Below, piece after piece: positions 1-8,430 of a stretch of DNA of 37,516 bases. The notes beneath the pieces were generated by a model, which saw only the letters and a program-made list of their open reading frames with translations, had not been told where the DNA came from and made no database searches. The position numbers were made by a program, and so were the translations under genes. This DNA comes from Litorivivens sp041625495. GTDB lineage: Bacteria; Pseudomonadota; Gammaproteobacteria; Pseudomonadales; Spongiibacteraceae. How positions within the stretch are numbered: the stretch's first letter is position 1; every line of letters starts with the position of its first letter. The stretch spans positions 1 through 37,516 of the forward strand of contig NZ_JBFJTH010000014.1 of assembly GCF_041625495.1 (NCBI RefSeq). Reading direction: 5' to 3'.

Positions 1-1207
1 CCGTTGTTCCCTGCGCGGAAATACTGCGACCGGCATGGGCGGGGTTCGACGGGTTCAACGCGAGTACTGAATCGGCGCGGGTTGCATACAGATCCAGATC
101 AATCTGCGAGCCTGCTTGCGAGTTAACGGAAGCGGATGGTTGGTTCCATTGCAACACGGCATACACTTCACCGCCGGCCGGAACGGTGACCTGCAAAAAG
201 CCATCTCCGCCGCCCCAGTCGTGGAGATCCGCGCCGCTGGCAGCAAACGCGGCATTGCGATCTGGCTGGTCGTCACCTGCCGGATCGAGATCTACGTACT
301 GCTGTCGAAATGCCTGATCACCATCATTGCCAGCAGCGCTAACGAACGGAATACCTTTAGCGACACAACGCTGGGCCGCCTGCGCCACAATCCCATCCTG
401 GTAATAAGGTTCCAGCAGAAAACCGATGTCATCGACGACGACGCTGGCCTGGCCAGCGCCACACAAGGTATCAATGGCTTCGGCAAACGAGGCTCGCGAC
501 ACACCGGCAGCGTGAAATACCAGTGACGCGCCGGGTGCCATATCGTGGGCCAGCTCCGCCATCGCTGCACCTTCATCTGTGTTTCCGGCCGCGCCCTCTT
601 CAAGAATACTTACAACTGCAGGCAGATCACCAGAATCCTGTGGCCGACTGCCCTGCAAGCTTCCCGCCTGCCCCGCTGCCGGTGTGGTATTGGTGTCACG
701 TACGGCATTGGTTATCGCAAAACTGTCAGAAATAACACCGATGCGCTGGCTCTCGGCGCGGCCGAAATCAGGACTATTAGCCTGCATCGCCTCTGGTGCC
801 CGACTGTTAACAATACCCGCACGAACAATGCGCGGTTCAAGCGCATCAACCTGGATAACCCCAGGCAGTCGAGAAAGTTGCTCCAGCTCCTGCAGCGAAC
901 GAATTGCCACAATGGCACTTCCGTAGGACCTGGAAAGGTGAGCCAATGTGAGCCCGGAGTGCTCGAGCCTATCAAGCGTTTCAGCCGAGCCGCGTACTTC
1001 AAGCAACACAGACGCCGACGCGGCGCCCCTTGCAAAGCGTGTGAGCGGCTCCGGTGCCGGCCGCTCAAGCGCGCGCATTGCGCGCGCGCTCACCACTGAG
1101 TTTCCCCAGCGCTCCAGCGACTGCGATTGCTTTGGATTGCCATAAACTGCCATGGGCAGCGCACACAACCCTGTAACTAGCAGCACCAATGCTTTTTGAA
1201 ACAACAA
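1..1207 (-). CDS. Secreted subtilase-like (S8/S53 superfamily) protein, 3' end beyond window
   Basis: The frame stays open from about 1207 to the left edge (about 402 codons), so the C-terminus is missing. Two TTG codons (1207 and 1204) follow a GGTGAGGG ribosome-binding site; an in-frame TAA at 1243-1241 blocks any start further upstream. From either TTG the product begins FQKALVLLVTGLCALPMAVYG, a clear Sec signal peptide. About 130 residues of prodomain-like sequence follow. Then come IGVISDSF (a catalytic-Asp-like strand), DEGAAMAELAHDMAPGASL, VVVDDIGF and FVSAAGNDG (an oxyanion-Asn-like turn). This motif order matches the secreted subtilase/sedolisin-like proteins in which DEG...HD..PGA replaces the usual HGTH block. 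The catalytic Ser would lie outside the window. The family is fairly sure; protease activity is not shown. Confidence 0.78.
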   Translation of the reverse strand, partial: MLFQKALVLLVTGLCALPMAVYGNPKQSQSLERWGNSVVSARAMRALERPAPEPLTRFARGAASASVLLEVRGSAETLDRLEHSGLTLAHLSRSYGSAIVAIRSLQELEQLSRLPGVIQVDALEPRIVRAGIVNSRAPEAMQANSPDFGRAESQRIGVISDSFAITNAVRDTNTTPAAGQAGSLQGSRPQDSGDLPAVVSILEEGAAGNTDEGAAMAELAHDMAPGASLVFHAAGVSRASFAEAIDTLCGAGQASVVVDDIGFLLEPYYQDGIVAQAAQRCVAKGIPFVSAAGNDGDQAFRQQYVDLDPAGDDQPDRNAAFAASGADLHDWGGGDGFLQVTVPAGGEVYAVLQWNQPSASVNSQAGSQIDLDLYATRADSVLALNPSNPAHAGRSISAQGTT

Positions 1208-1447
1208 GTTATCTTCACCCTCACCGTTTAACGTCCGTGATTACCCTACCATAAACAACAGCGTAGGCTTCACCTTCACTATAGCTCTCCAAACACGGCG
1301 TTTTTATACGGGAATACCCGCAAACTCTGTATCGGGAGGTGCTCTACTGGAGTTTACTGGATGACATTGGTCTTAAATAACGCCTTTTAGGTAATTATAG
1401 ACAGCGATGACGCAACCGTTTGCGGATGTAGCAAACGGCAACCAGCT
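1208..1447. other. Intergenic region between two minus-strand genes
   Basis: About 240 bases between the start of the subtilase-like gene and the stop of the histidine kinase. It should hold the promoter of the subtilase-like gene, but I could not identify a convincing -35/-10 pair. The only clear structure is the hairpin at 1416-1438. Confidence 0.4.
1416..1438 (-). terminator. Hairpin downstream of the PAS histidine kinase
   Basis: A perfect 8-bp stem (CCGTTTGC / GCAAACGG) with a 7-nt loop begins 10 bases beyond the kinase stop codon on the minus strand. It has no proper U-tract after the stem, so it is at best a weak or factor-dependent terminator. Confidence 0.35.
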
Positions 1448-3274
1448 TCATGTGACGGTTTCGAGGGGCGTTACAGGCGGGCGGTATTCAGCGGAGCGAT
1501 CCGGCACCGTAAAATGGAACTGACTGCCCACCCCCGGTTCCGAATCCAGCCAGAGTGTTCCGCCAAGCAGTTCCACGATTTTTTTGCAGTGAGCCAGCCC
1601 GATGCCTGTACCTTCATACTCATCCGTGGTGTGAAGGCGGTGGAAAATCATAAATACCCGATCCTGATACAGCGGGTCTATACCGATACCATTATCTTGC
1701 ACAGTGAACTGCCAAAACGCTTCGTGCTTGGTTGCACTCACGGTAACTTCCGGCGGGCATCCCGGCTTGTGAAACTTGATGGCATTGGACAACAGATTCT
1801 GCAATAACTGGCGCAACTCATTGCCATAGGTCACCAACTCGGGCAGACCACTATGACGTACGGTGGCATGCTGTTCGACAATGATCACCTCAAGATCCTG
1901 GCGCAGCTCACTGAGCAAGTCATCACATTTGACCAGGCTCAAGGTGGACTGGCTGCCAATCCGGGAATAATCCAACAACCCTTTAATCAACAAGGTCATT
2001 CGTTGCGACGAGTCAGAAATGTATTGCAGATAAGTATCCGCATTCTGATCCAGCTGACCCCGGTATTCATCAAGCAGCAAACCGGCGAAGCTCGATACAG
2101 TACGCATTGGTTCCTGTAAATCGTGAGAAGCAATATAGGCAAATTGCTCCAGTTCTTGGTTTTTACTCTCCAGTTGCTGAGCGTAGCGATTAAGCTCAAC
2201 CTCCTTGTCTTTGCGTTCGGTAATATCACGAATCGCGGCAGACACCAACAAACCTTCTTTTGTCTCCAGCGGGCTCAGACTGATTTCGACCGGAAATTCC
2301 TGGCCGGTTTTCTTCTGGCCAAATAATTCAAGGTTGCGGCCCATTTCTCGAACAATCGGAGTAACAAAAAAGCTTTGCCGGTGGTGTGCGTGTTTACCCT
2401 GAAATCGCTTGGGCATGAGAATTTCTATCGGCTGTCCCACCAGCTCATCCTGGGAATAACCAAAAACTGATTCCGTCTGCTTGTTCGCCAGAACAATCTC
2501 ACCATTGTCGCCCACGATGACCATCGCATCAGGCGCAGAATCCAGCAAGTTACGGAATTTGGCATCGGCCTCACGTCGTTCACTAACGTCGCGAATAGCG
2601 GCCGACACCAACAAGCCCTGATCGGTCTCCAGTGGACTTAAACTGATTTCCACCGGGAATTCCTGACCGTTTTGCTTGAGCGCACGTAAATCAATATTTT
2701 GTCCCATAGATCGGGTAACCGGTGACGCGAAATAACCATTGCGCGAACCGACATGAGCCTGGGCAAAACGTTCGGGCATCAACACTTCAATAGGCCGGCC
2801 GATCAGGTCTGACTTTTTATAGCCAAACAGCGCTTCTACCTGCTTGTTGGCCAACTCAATATGCCCTCGCTCGTTTACAATAACCATCGCGTCGGGCGCC
2901 GAATCAAGCAAATTACGAAACAGAATATCTCTGGTTTTATCCTGCTCACGCAATTGCTGTTGCTGCAACAGCAGCGCCGCTGATATACCGATAGCCATCA
3001 ACGTCATGATTCGATTCGACAGAATGGGCCAGTCCACGAACTGCGGTCCACTGATAAACGTGTCTACGACGACCAGCGCCATGGTTGTGCAAGCAATCAG
3101 GGGAAGTTGATCATAGCGGCCATAGCGAGCCAGAATGAAAACCACAATGACATACGCTGTACCCGAGGCAATATCAGGCGGAATCAGCAGATCAAGTAAA
3201 AAGAAGACCACCACGAACACCCACGCCACTACCAGTACGTGTGCAGACCGCCGGGTTTCCATCAGATTGGACAT
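1448..3274 (-). CDS. Membrane PAS-PAS sensor histidine kinase
   Basis: 608 residues from ATG 3274, chosen over the longer frame (to 3358) because GGAAG lies 10 bases upstream and the membrane domain starts at once. Order: four or so membrane segments (about residues 12-105), a Gln-rich linker (QQQQ), PAS1 (119-239), PAS2 (240-360), a HisKA helix with SHDLQEPMR (phospho-acceptor about His384), then an HATPase domain with NLLSNAIKFH (N box), DNGIGI (G1), FHRLH (F box) and GTGIGLAHCK (G2). The H-box type resembles the phytochrome/PAS kinase group. There is no receiver domain and no response-regulator gene next to it, so it is an orphan kinase whose partner is elsewhere. The two PAS domains are near-duplicates. 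The signal sensed is unknown. Confidence 0.9.
   Translation of the reverse strand: MSNLMETRRSAHVLVVAWVFVVVFFLLDLLIPPDIASGTAYVIVVFILARYGRYDQLPLIACTTMALVVVDTFISGPQFVDWPILSNRIMTLMAIGISAALLLQQQQLREQDKTRDILFRNLLDSAPDAMVIVNERGHIELANKQVEALFGYKKSDLIGRPIEVLMPERFAQAHVGSRNGYFASPVTRSMGQNIDLRALKQNGQEFPVEISLSPLETDQGLLVSAAIRDVSERREADAKFRNLLDSAPDAMVIVGDNGEIVLANKQTESVFGYSQDELVGQPIEILMPKRFQGKHAHHRQSFFVTPIVREMGRNLELFGQKKTGQEFPVEISLSPLETKEGLLVSAAIRDITERKDKEVELNRYAQQLESKNQELEQFAYIASHDLQEPMRTVSSFAGLLLDEYRGQLDQNADTYLQYISDSSQRMTLLIKGLLDYSRIGSQSTLSLVKCDDLLSELRQDLEVIIVEQHATVRHSGLPELVTYGNELRQLLQNLLSNAIKFHKPGCPPEVTVSATKHEAFWQFTVQDNGIGIDPLYQDRVFMIFHRLHTTDEYEGTGIGLAHCKKIVELLGGTLWLDSEPGVGSQFHFTVPDRSAEYRPPVTPLETVT
2195..2920 (-). 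repeat. Tandem PAS duplication inside the histidine kinase
   Basis: Two 363-bp (121-codon) units, 2558-2920 and 2195-2557. Both start with FRNLLDSAPDAMVIV and both contain GQEFPVEISLSPLET and GLLVSAAIRD. The middle parts have diverged. Confidence 0.8.
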
Positions 3275-3521
3275 GGGTATACGTCTTCCAAGTTGAACTC
3301 GGTGTGTAATAAACACTCCGGGGAGAGCTACCAACCGCAGGTTACGAAGCCGCGCCAAGAGCGGCCACCGTGGCTTATACCTACTGCGACATCTATGTGC
3401 TTATTATTCAACATTGAAGTTTCCAAATTATTCAAGCTAGCCATTCGTATAGCGGCTGCTATCATGGCTCGGTCTGGCACCTGCAGCGTGCCAACATACT
3501 GAGAAACAGAGGGATAGCAGA
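3275..3521. other. Divergent intergenic region, kinase / subtilase
   Basis: 247 bases between the oppositely oriented kinase and subtilase genes. It is AT-rich around 3400-3450 and must contain both promoters, but no -35/-10 pair with good spacing stood out. AGAGGG just before ATG 3522 is the ribosome-binding site of the subtilase. Confidence 0.4.
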
Positions 3522-4817
3522 ATGGTCAGAAAACTCCTGACACGCGCAACACTCGTCGCCGTAATGGGCGCGAGCACTTCCGTACACGCGGGCCTGCTTG
3601 ATAGCGTAGATAAAACCCTGAGTGAACCGGCAAAAACGGTCAACAAAGCACTAGGGGGTAACGCTGGCGAGGTTCTGAACGTAGCCGACGCGCTGCCAAA
3701 CCGATACATTGTTGTTCTCAAAGAGGGGGTCGCGGTCAACCGGACTCTGGACGCGCTGATGAGCCGGTACGGCGGCCAGGCGGACCTTAGCTTCAATAGC
3801 GTGTTAAATGGCTTTGCCGCATATTTGAACCCGCTTCAGGTAAAAGCCCTCAGCCTCGACAATGCCGTCAAATATGTTGAACAAGACGCAATTCAGCGTA
3901 TCTCCGAACAGTCTCAGAAAAACGCCACTTGGGGACTTGACCGCATAGACCAAAAAGACCTGCCGCTGAATAAAACCTTCAGCTATTCGGCAGCCGGAAA
4001 AGGCGTACACGCTTATATTGTGGACACCGGCATAAGAAGTGATCACAAGGATTTTTCTGGCCGGCTGGGTAATGGCGAAAACACCAGCGACGATCCCAAA
4101 CAACCGCCGGCAGGCCTGCTGGACCCGATCTTCGCCATTTTATTTGGTGAAAAGGAAAACCCCGACGACCCCACCAACGATTGTAACGGCCACGGTACCC
4201 ATGTCGCCGGCACCGTCGGTGGCAGCGAATGGGGCGTTGCCAAGGGTGTTACCCTACATGCAGTGCGTGTACTGAACTGCCAGGGCGCAGGGTCCAATTC
4301 CACCGTCATTGGCGGCCTCGACTGGATTGCGAAAAATGTTCAGCAGCCTGCAGTCGTAAACATGAGCCTCGGCGGTGGCGCTTCGCGCGCCATTGACGAG
4401 GCGGTGGAAAAACTGATCAAAAAAGGCATTACCGTGGTCGTTGCCGCAGGCAACGACAACAAAGATGCCTGCGATTATTCGCCAGCCCGCAGTAAACCAG
4501 CCATTACCGTGGCCGCCAGCGATAAGACCGATCGTCGCGCTGATTTTTCCAACCATGGCCGCTGCGCCGATCTGTTTGCACCGGGTAAAGACATAACTTC
4601 TGCCTGGATCGATAGCAATCGGGCAACCAAAACCATCAGCGGCACATCAATGGCCAGCCCACATGTGGCCGGCGTGGTAGCGCTATTACTGGAGAAAAAC
4701 CCCAAGCTCTCCCCCGCCGACATTGAAAAGCAGCTCCTGACACTCACCGCCAGCGGCAAAATACGCGACAACAAAGGTGTGCCAAACAAGCTACTGCAAA
4801 TATCCAACAACAAATAA
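3522..4817 (+). CDS. Secreted S8 subtilisin-like serine protease with I9 propeptide
   Basis: 431 residues. A signal peptide (about 1-23, ending VHA) is followed by an inhibitor_I9-type propeptide (about 60-128, starting NRYIVVLKEG) that normally folds and then inhibits the protease. The catalytic triad is complete: Asp168 in AYIVDTGI, His227 in NGHGTHVAG, Ser376 in SGTSMASPHVAG. The oxyanion Asn311 is in VVAAGND. An extra stretch of roughly 20-25 residues (about 190-215) lies between the Asp and His blocks. The overall form is that of the proteinase K group; several Cys (221, 253, 317, 348) could form disulfides. The ATG follows AGAGGG at good distance. Likely an extracellular or periplasmic protease for peptide nutrition; the substrate is unknown. 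Confidence 0.93.
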   Translation: MVRKLLTRATLVAVMGASTSVHAGLLDSVDKTLSEPAKTVNKALGGNAGEVLNVADALPNRYIVVLKEGVAVNRTLDALMSRYGGQADLSFNSVLNGFAAYLNPLQVKALSLDNAVKYVEQDAIQRISEQSQKNATWGLDRIDQKDLPLNKTFSYSAAGKGVHAYIVDTGIRSDHKDFSGRLGNGENTSDDPKQPPAGLLDPIFAILFGEKENPDDPTNDCNGHGTHVAGTVGGSEWGVAKGVTLHAVRVLNCQGAGSNSTVIGGLDWIAKNVQQPAVVNMSLGGGASRAIDEAVEKLIKKGITVVVAAGNDNKDACDYSPARSKPAITVAASDKTDRRADFSNHGRCADLFAPGKDITSAWIDSNRATKTISGTSMASPHVAGVVALLLEKNPKLSPADIEKQLLTLTASGKIRDNKGVPNKLLQISNNK

Positions 4818-4841
4818 TTCGCACAATACACGGAGGAAACT

Positions 4842-5321
4842 ATGGGTTTCGCCCTATCTGACATGACCCTGACCAGCAGCGCCTTTGCCAACGCAGGCGC
4901 AATCCCGAAAAAACATACCGGCGAGGCCGAAGATGTATCGCCGGCACTACGCTGGGAAAACGCACCCGCGGGCACCAAAAGCTTTGCGGTGATCTGTCAC
5001 GACCCCGACGCGCCACTGGTTTCTCCCGGCGGCACCTATGGCTACGTTCATTGGGTGCTCTACAATTTGCCCGCAGATTGCAACAGTCTGGAGGAAGGCA
5101 CAAACGCCGGTACGGCCGGAAAAACCGATTTTGGCAACACCAACTACGGCGGCCCTATGCCGCCGCCCGGACATGGCATGCATCAGTATTATTTTTGGGT
5201 TCTTGCGTTAAATACCGACCAGAAGTTCGATGCCGGCCTCACCCTCTGGCAACTGTTAGACACTATTGAACCCCATGTGATTGGCATGAACCGCTTGGTA
5301 GGAACCTATCAGCGCGCCTAA
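4842..5321 (+). CDS. YbhB/YbcL-type Raf kinase inhibitor-like (PEBP) protein
   Basis: 159 residues, 24 bases after the subtilase stop, with a strong GGAGGAAACT ribosome-binding site. It contains the PEBP anion-pocket signatures DPDAP (about residue 47), YVHWVLYNLP and GHGMHQYYFWVLAL. The length fits the bacterial YbhB/YbcL family. No signal peptide is visible, so it is probably cytoplasmic. The biochemical role of bacterial members is poorly defined; ligand binding is assumed from the fold. It may be co-transcribed with the protease, since there is no terminator between them. Confidence 0.9.
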   Translation: MGFALSDMTLTSSAFANAGAIPKKHTGEAEDVSPALRWENAPAGTKSFAVICHDPDAPLVSPGGTYGYVHWVLYNLPADCNSLEEGTNAGTAGKTDFGNTNYGGPMPPPGHGMHQYYFWVLALNTDQKFDAGLTLWQLLDTIEPHVIGMNRLVGTYQRA

Positions 5322-5332
5322 GGGCGTTCATC

Positions 5333-5349
5333 GGCCTGCCCGGCAGGCC
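5333..5349 (+). terminator. GC-rich inverted repeat after the PEBP gene
   Basis: GGCCTGCC and GGCAGGCC are perfect inverted copies around one base, 11 bases past the PEBP stop. The stem is strong but is followed only by ATTTGCTT, so termination is uncertain. Confidence 0.35.
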
Positions 5350-5414
5350 ATTTGCTTCTGGTAGTATTACCCACCGACTTGCCCTTCGCTGCCAGCGCCT
5401 TAGGATTCAGGCCT

Positions 5415-6425
5415 ATGCTGAATCTCAACACAGAAAAACTGCGCAATAACCAGGAAGCGACTTGGTTCGCTGTCGACCTTGTAATGCTCGGGCTGCTGAT
5501 GGTGAACCTGATATGGCTAACCTTTGACTGGTTGTTCACTCTCGAGTTTTTTTCCAGTGCCCTGCAGGCCGTTGCCCCGAGCTTCCACCGGTTTTACGCT
5601 AACGACATTCACCCCGATTATCTGCACTACGATCTGATATTCGTTTCGGTATTTATCGCTGAACTACTGGTGCGCTGGGTGGTAGCCGTTCGTCGCCGTC
5701 GCTATGCGCGCTGGTACTGGTATCCCTTTATTCACTGGTATGAAGTACTGGGTTGCATTCCACTAACGGGGTTTCGACTCCTGCGCCTGCTGCGCATCGT
5801 GTCGATGCTGTATCGCTTGCAGCAGCTCGGCGTTATCAATCTGCACGATACACGCCCGGCGCGCTTTGCGCGCGCAAACTACGACGTACTGATGGAACAC
5901 ATTGCAGACCGCGTGGTTATCAATGTACTCAACGGCATCGAAGATGAAATACAGCACGGCCAACCGATCATGCGCGATTTGATACAACGGGTAATATTGC
6001 CGCGCAAGCAGGCCATCGCAAAAGCTGTAGCAGAACCCGTTACGCAAGGCCTTGAACAACAACTGGAGCGTCATCACGGAGACGTTCGAAACTATCTGCT
6101 GCATCGGATTCGCGAGGCCATGGAGGCCAGCGACGATATTGGCAAACTTGAAAAAGTTCCGGTGATCGGCGATTACACAGTGGAATTGCTGGAACGCACC
6201 ATCAGCGACATCGTCTACAACGTACTCAAACAGTCAGCTGACGACCTGGTGCATGTAGACAACCAGCAGCTGGTAGAAACAGTCGTGGAGGCTGCCATGG
6301 AATTGTTACTGCGAGAATCCTCGGGCATGGATCGCGTGGCGGAGGATATTGTGTTGGAATCGCTCGACCTGATTAAAGAGCGGGTCTCGGACAATAAAGC
6401 CCTGTCGCGACTGCAAACGGCCTAA
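5415..6425 (+). CDS. Voltage-sensor-like membrane protein without a pore, conserved hypothetical
   Basis: 336 residues from ATG 5415, chosen because AGGA sits 9 bases upstream; the frame itself extends to 5352. The N-terminal ~140 residues hold about four hydrophobic segments. The last is amphipathic and Arg-rich (FRLLRLLRIVSMLYRLQQL), like the S4 helix of voltage-gated channels. No S5-pore-S6 region and no GYGD filter follow. Instead residues ~150-336 are a soluble, mostly helical domain rich in charged and branched residues. It could be a voltage-sensor-only or signalling membrane protein. I do not know its function. Confidence 0.75.
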   Translation: MLNLNTEKLRNNQEATWFAVDLVMLGLLMVNLIWLTFDWLFTLEFFSSALQAVAPSFHRFYANDIHPDYLHYDLIFVSVFIAELLVRWVVAVRRRRYARWYWYPFIHWYEVLGCIPLTGFRLLRLLRIVSMLYRLQQLGVINLHDTRPARFARANYDVLMEHIADRVVINVLNGIEDEIQHGQPIMRDLIQRVILPRKQAIAKAVAEPVTQGLEQQLERHHGDVRNYLLHRIREAMEASDDIGKLEKVPVIGDYTVELLERTISDIVYNVLKQSADDLVHVDNQQLVETVVEAAMELLLRESSGMDRVAEDIVLESLDLIKERVSDNKALSRLQTA

Positions 6426-6442
6426 GCGAAACGTATCGGCCA

Positions 6443-7813
6443 CTACTCTCCCGTAAGCTTGGCCGGGTCAAGAATGCTTTCCAGCTCCGCTCTGCTCAGC
6501 GACGTCATCTCCTGCGCGACATCAATTACCGGACGCTGCTCGGCATAAGCACGCTTGGCTATCGCAGCAGCTTTCATGTAACCAATCACCGGATTGAGCG
6601 CGGTCACCAGCACGGGATTTCTTGCCAGGCTGGCGGTCAGCGCCTGTTCATTAACCGTAAAGCCGGCAATGGCCTTGCTGTTCAGGTTGCTGCAGGTCGT
6701 AGTAAGCAAGTGAATTGACTCCAGCAATTTGGCGGCAATCACGGGCAGCATGACGTTGAGCTGAAAATTACCGGACTGTCCGGCAAGCGTAATCGTGGTG
6801 TCATTGCCAACCACAGAGGCGGCCACCATGAGTGCGGATTCAGGAATCACCGGGTTAACCTTGCCCGGCATGATACTGCTGCCAGGCTGCAGCACCGGCA
6901 ACTGGATCTCGCCGAGTCCAGACAGCGGTCCGCTGTTCATCCAGCGCAAGTCATTGGCAATTTTGGTCAAAGATACGGCCAGCGTTTTCAACTCACCGGA
7001 CAATGCGACAGCATTATCCTGGCTCGCGATCAAAGCAAACTTTCGCACCGGCGACAGCCAATCAACCGCGGTCAGTTCACTTAGCTCACGCACAAAAGCC
7101 TGTGCAAACTCCGCATCGGCATTGACACCGGAGCCCACTGCCGTGCCTCCCTGGGCAAGGCGCAGTAGATCCTGGCGTCGTTCAGTAAGCCGGGTATGGC
7201 AATGTTCAAGCTGGTCGGACCAAGCCATAAACTCCTGTGAAAGCCGCACCGGCATGGCATCCATCAAGTGAGTACGACCAGTTTTAACGTGGTGATGGCA
7301 TTCCCGAGCCCGCGCAACAATGCCGCTTTTCAGTGCCTCCAGACTATTGAGCAAGCTATCCAGCTCGATATAGGCCGACACATGAATGGCAGTCGGTATA
7401 ACGTCGTTGCTGCTCTGACTGCAATTCACATCGTCGTTCGCCGACACCTCGCGACCCAGTGCGTTAGTGGCCAGCGCAGCGACCACTTCGTTGACATTCA
7501 TATTGGTGCTAGTGCCAGAACCGGTCTGGTAGACATCCACCGGAAACTGCTGTTCATAACCTCCACCAAGAAGCTGGTCACAGGCCTCAACGATGGCCTC
7601 GGCAGTATCACCGTTCAGGCTACCAATTCTGGCATTGGCTTTGGCGGCGCAGCGCTTGATCTGAATGACCGCTTGAAGAAAAGCCCAGGGCAGAGGCTGA
7701 CCACTGATCGGGAAATTCTCGACCGCGCGCTGTGTCTGCGCACCGTAGAGCGCGTTCGCTGGCACCTTAACCTCGCCAAGGCTGTCTTTTTCAATCCGTG
7801 TTTTCTCTGTCAT
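6443..7813 (-). CDS. fumC: Fumarate hydratase class II
   Basis: 456 residues, close to the usual 460-467. It interconverts fumarate and malate in the TCA cycle in the cytoplasm, as a homotetramer without an iron-sulfur cluster. Family signatures: QTGSGTSTNMNVNEV, SSNDVIPTAIH, KTGRTHLMDAMP (with the catalytic His) and the lyase signature GSSIMPGKVNP with the catalytic-loop Ser. The N-terminus (LGEVKVPANALYGAQTQRAV) and the VDVYQTGSGTS form resemble the FumC1 type of Pseudomonas, which there is linked to iron-regulated sodA; no sodA is adjacent here. The gene lies 44 bases downstream of the TM2 gene on the same strand without a terminator and may be co-transcribed with it. Aspartase belongs to the same superfamily but fits less well. 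Confidence 0.92.
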   Translation of the reverse strand: MTEKTRIEKDSLGEVKVPANALYGAQTQRAVENFPISGQPLPWAFLQAVIQIKRCAAKANARIGSLNGDTAEAIVEACDQLLGGGYEQQFPVDVYQTGSGTSTNMNVNEVVAALATNALGREVSANDDVNCSQSSNDVIPTAIHVSAYIELDSLLNSLEALKSGIVARARECHHHVKTGRTHLMDAMPVRLSQEFMAWSDQLEHCHTRLTERRQDLLRLAQGGTAVGSGVNADAEFAQAFVRELSELTAVDWLSPVRKFALIASQDNAVALSGELKTLAVSLTKIANDLRWMNSGPLSGLGEIQLPVLQPGSSIMPGKVNPVIPESALMVAASVVGNDTTITLAGQSGNFQLNVMLPVIAAKLLESIHLLTTTCSNLNSKAIAGFTVNEQALTASLARNPVLVTALNPVIGYMKAAAIAKRAYAEQRPVIDVAQEMTSLSRAELESILDPAKLTGE

Positions 7814-7857
7814 AGACTCATGAACCCTTCTGCCCGGTCATACTGCCGAAGCCGCGA

Positions 7858-8331
7858 TTAGAACCAGTCCTTTCGGCCGCTGACATACACTTTCTCGAAT
7901 TCTTCGTCGGTGGTTGTAACGTACAGAATAAACTCAACAAACCCGATCACCATCATGATCAAGGTTGGCACCCCCAGCAGCAACAAGCCACCCAGGGAAA
8001 CACAAAGCATGATGGTGGCAGGCTGGTTGTTGTGAAGATAGTATTTGTGAAAGCCTAGCCAGCCGAAGAAGAATGCCAGCAACGCCGCCGCCATACGATT
8101 TTTGGAGGCACTTTTGGGATTGCAGGGGTCGATATAAATCTGCGTTGCGCGCTCCCCATCTGCCACAAAGTCCACATGCATACCGGGGCCAGGGAAACGC
8201 TCCGACAACCAGTTGTTACCCTCAAATTCATAACGGTGACTATCCAGCGCAGAAATGATGCCGCGACTGGTGTCTTCGTCAAAATCCAACACAACGCCTT
8301 TCAGCGCGGGGCCTGCGACCGCTTTAGCCAT
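7858..8331 (-). CDS. TM2-domain protein with N-terminal cold-shock-like fold
   Basis: 157 residues. Residues ~9-68 (GVVLDFDEDTSRGIISAL...) read like a small OB-fold/cold-shock-like beta domain. Residues ~80-150 are a TM2 domain: a first membrane helix with FGWLGFHKYYL, a turn, then a second helix ending VEFILYVTTTDEEF. TM2 proteins are small inner-membrane proteins of unknown molecular role. The start is well supported by GGGAGG a few bases upstream. It precedes fumC on the same strand. The fused arrangement recurs in gammaproteobacteria as far as I recall; the function is unknown. Confidence 0.82.
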   Translation of the reverse strand: MAKAVAGPALKGVVLDFDEDTSRGIISALDSHRYEFEGNNWLSERFPGPGMHVDFVADGERATQIYIDPCNPKSASKNRMAAALLAFFFGWLGFHKYYLHNNQPATIMLCVSLGGLLLLGVPTLIMMVIGFVEFILYVTTTDEEFEKVYVSGRKDWF

Positions 8332-8430
8332 TCCCGCCTCCCGTAAACGAATCGCTCACAGAATGACTATAGATGATCCACTGACGAATCGTCGACCAAA
8401 CAGGTAATTGTAGTACGGGTTAGCGTGTTT

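Noticed and set aside
292..1068. Open frames on both strands within the first kilobase
   Set aside because: A single long minus-strand frame running off the left edge encodes a coherent subtilase-like protein with signal peptide; the others overlap it out of frame.
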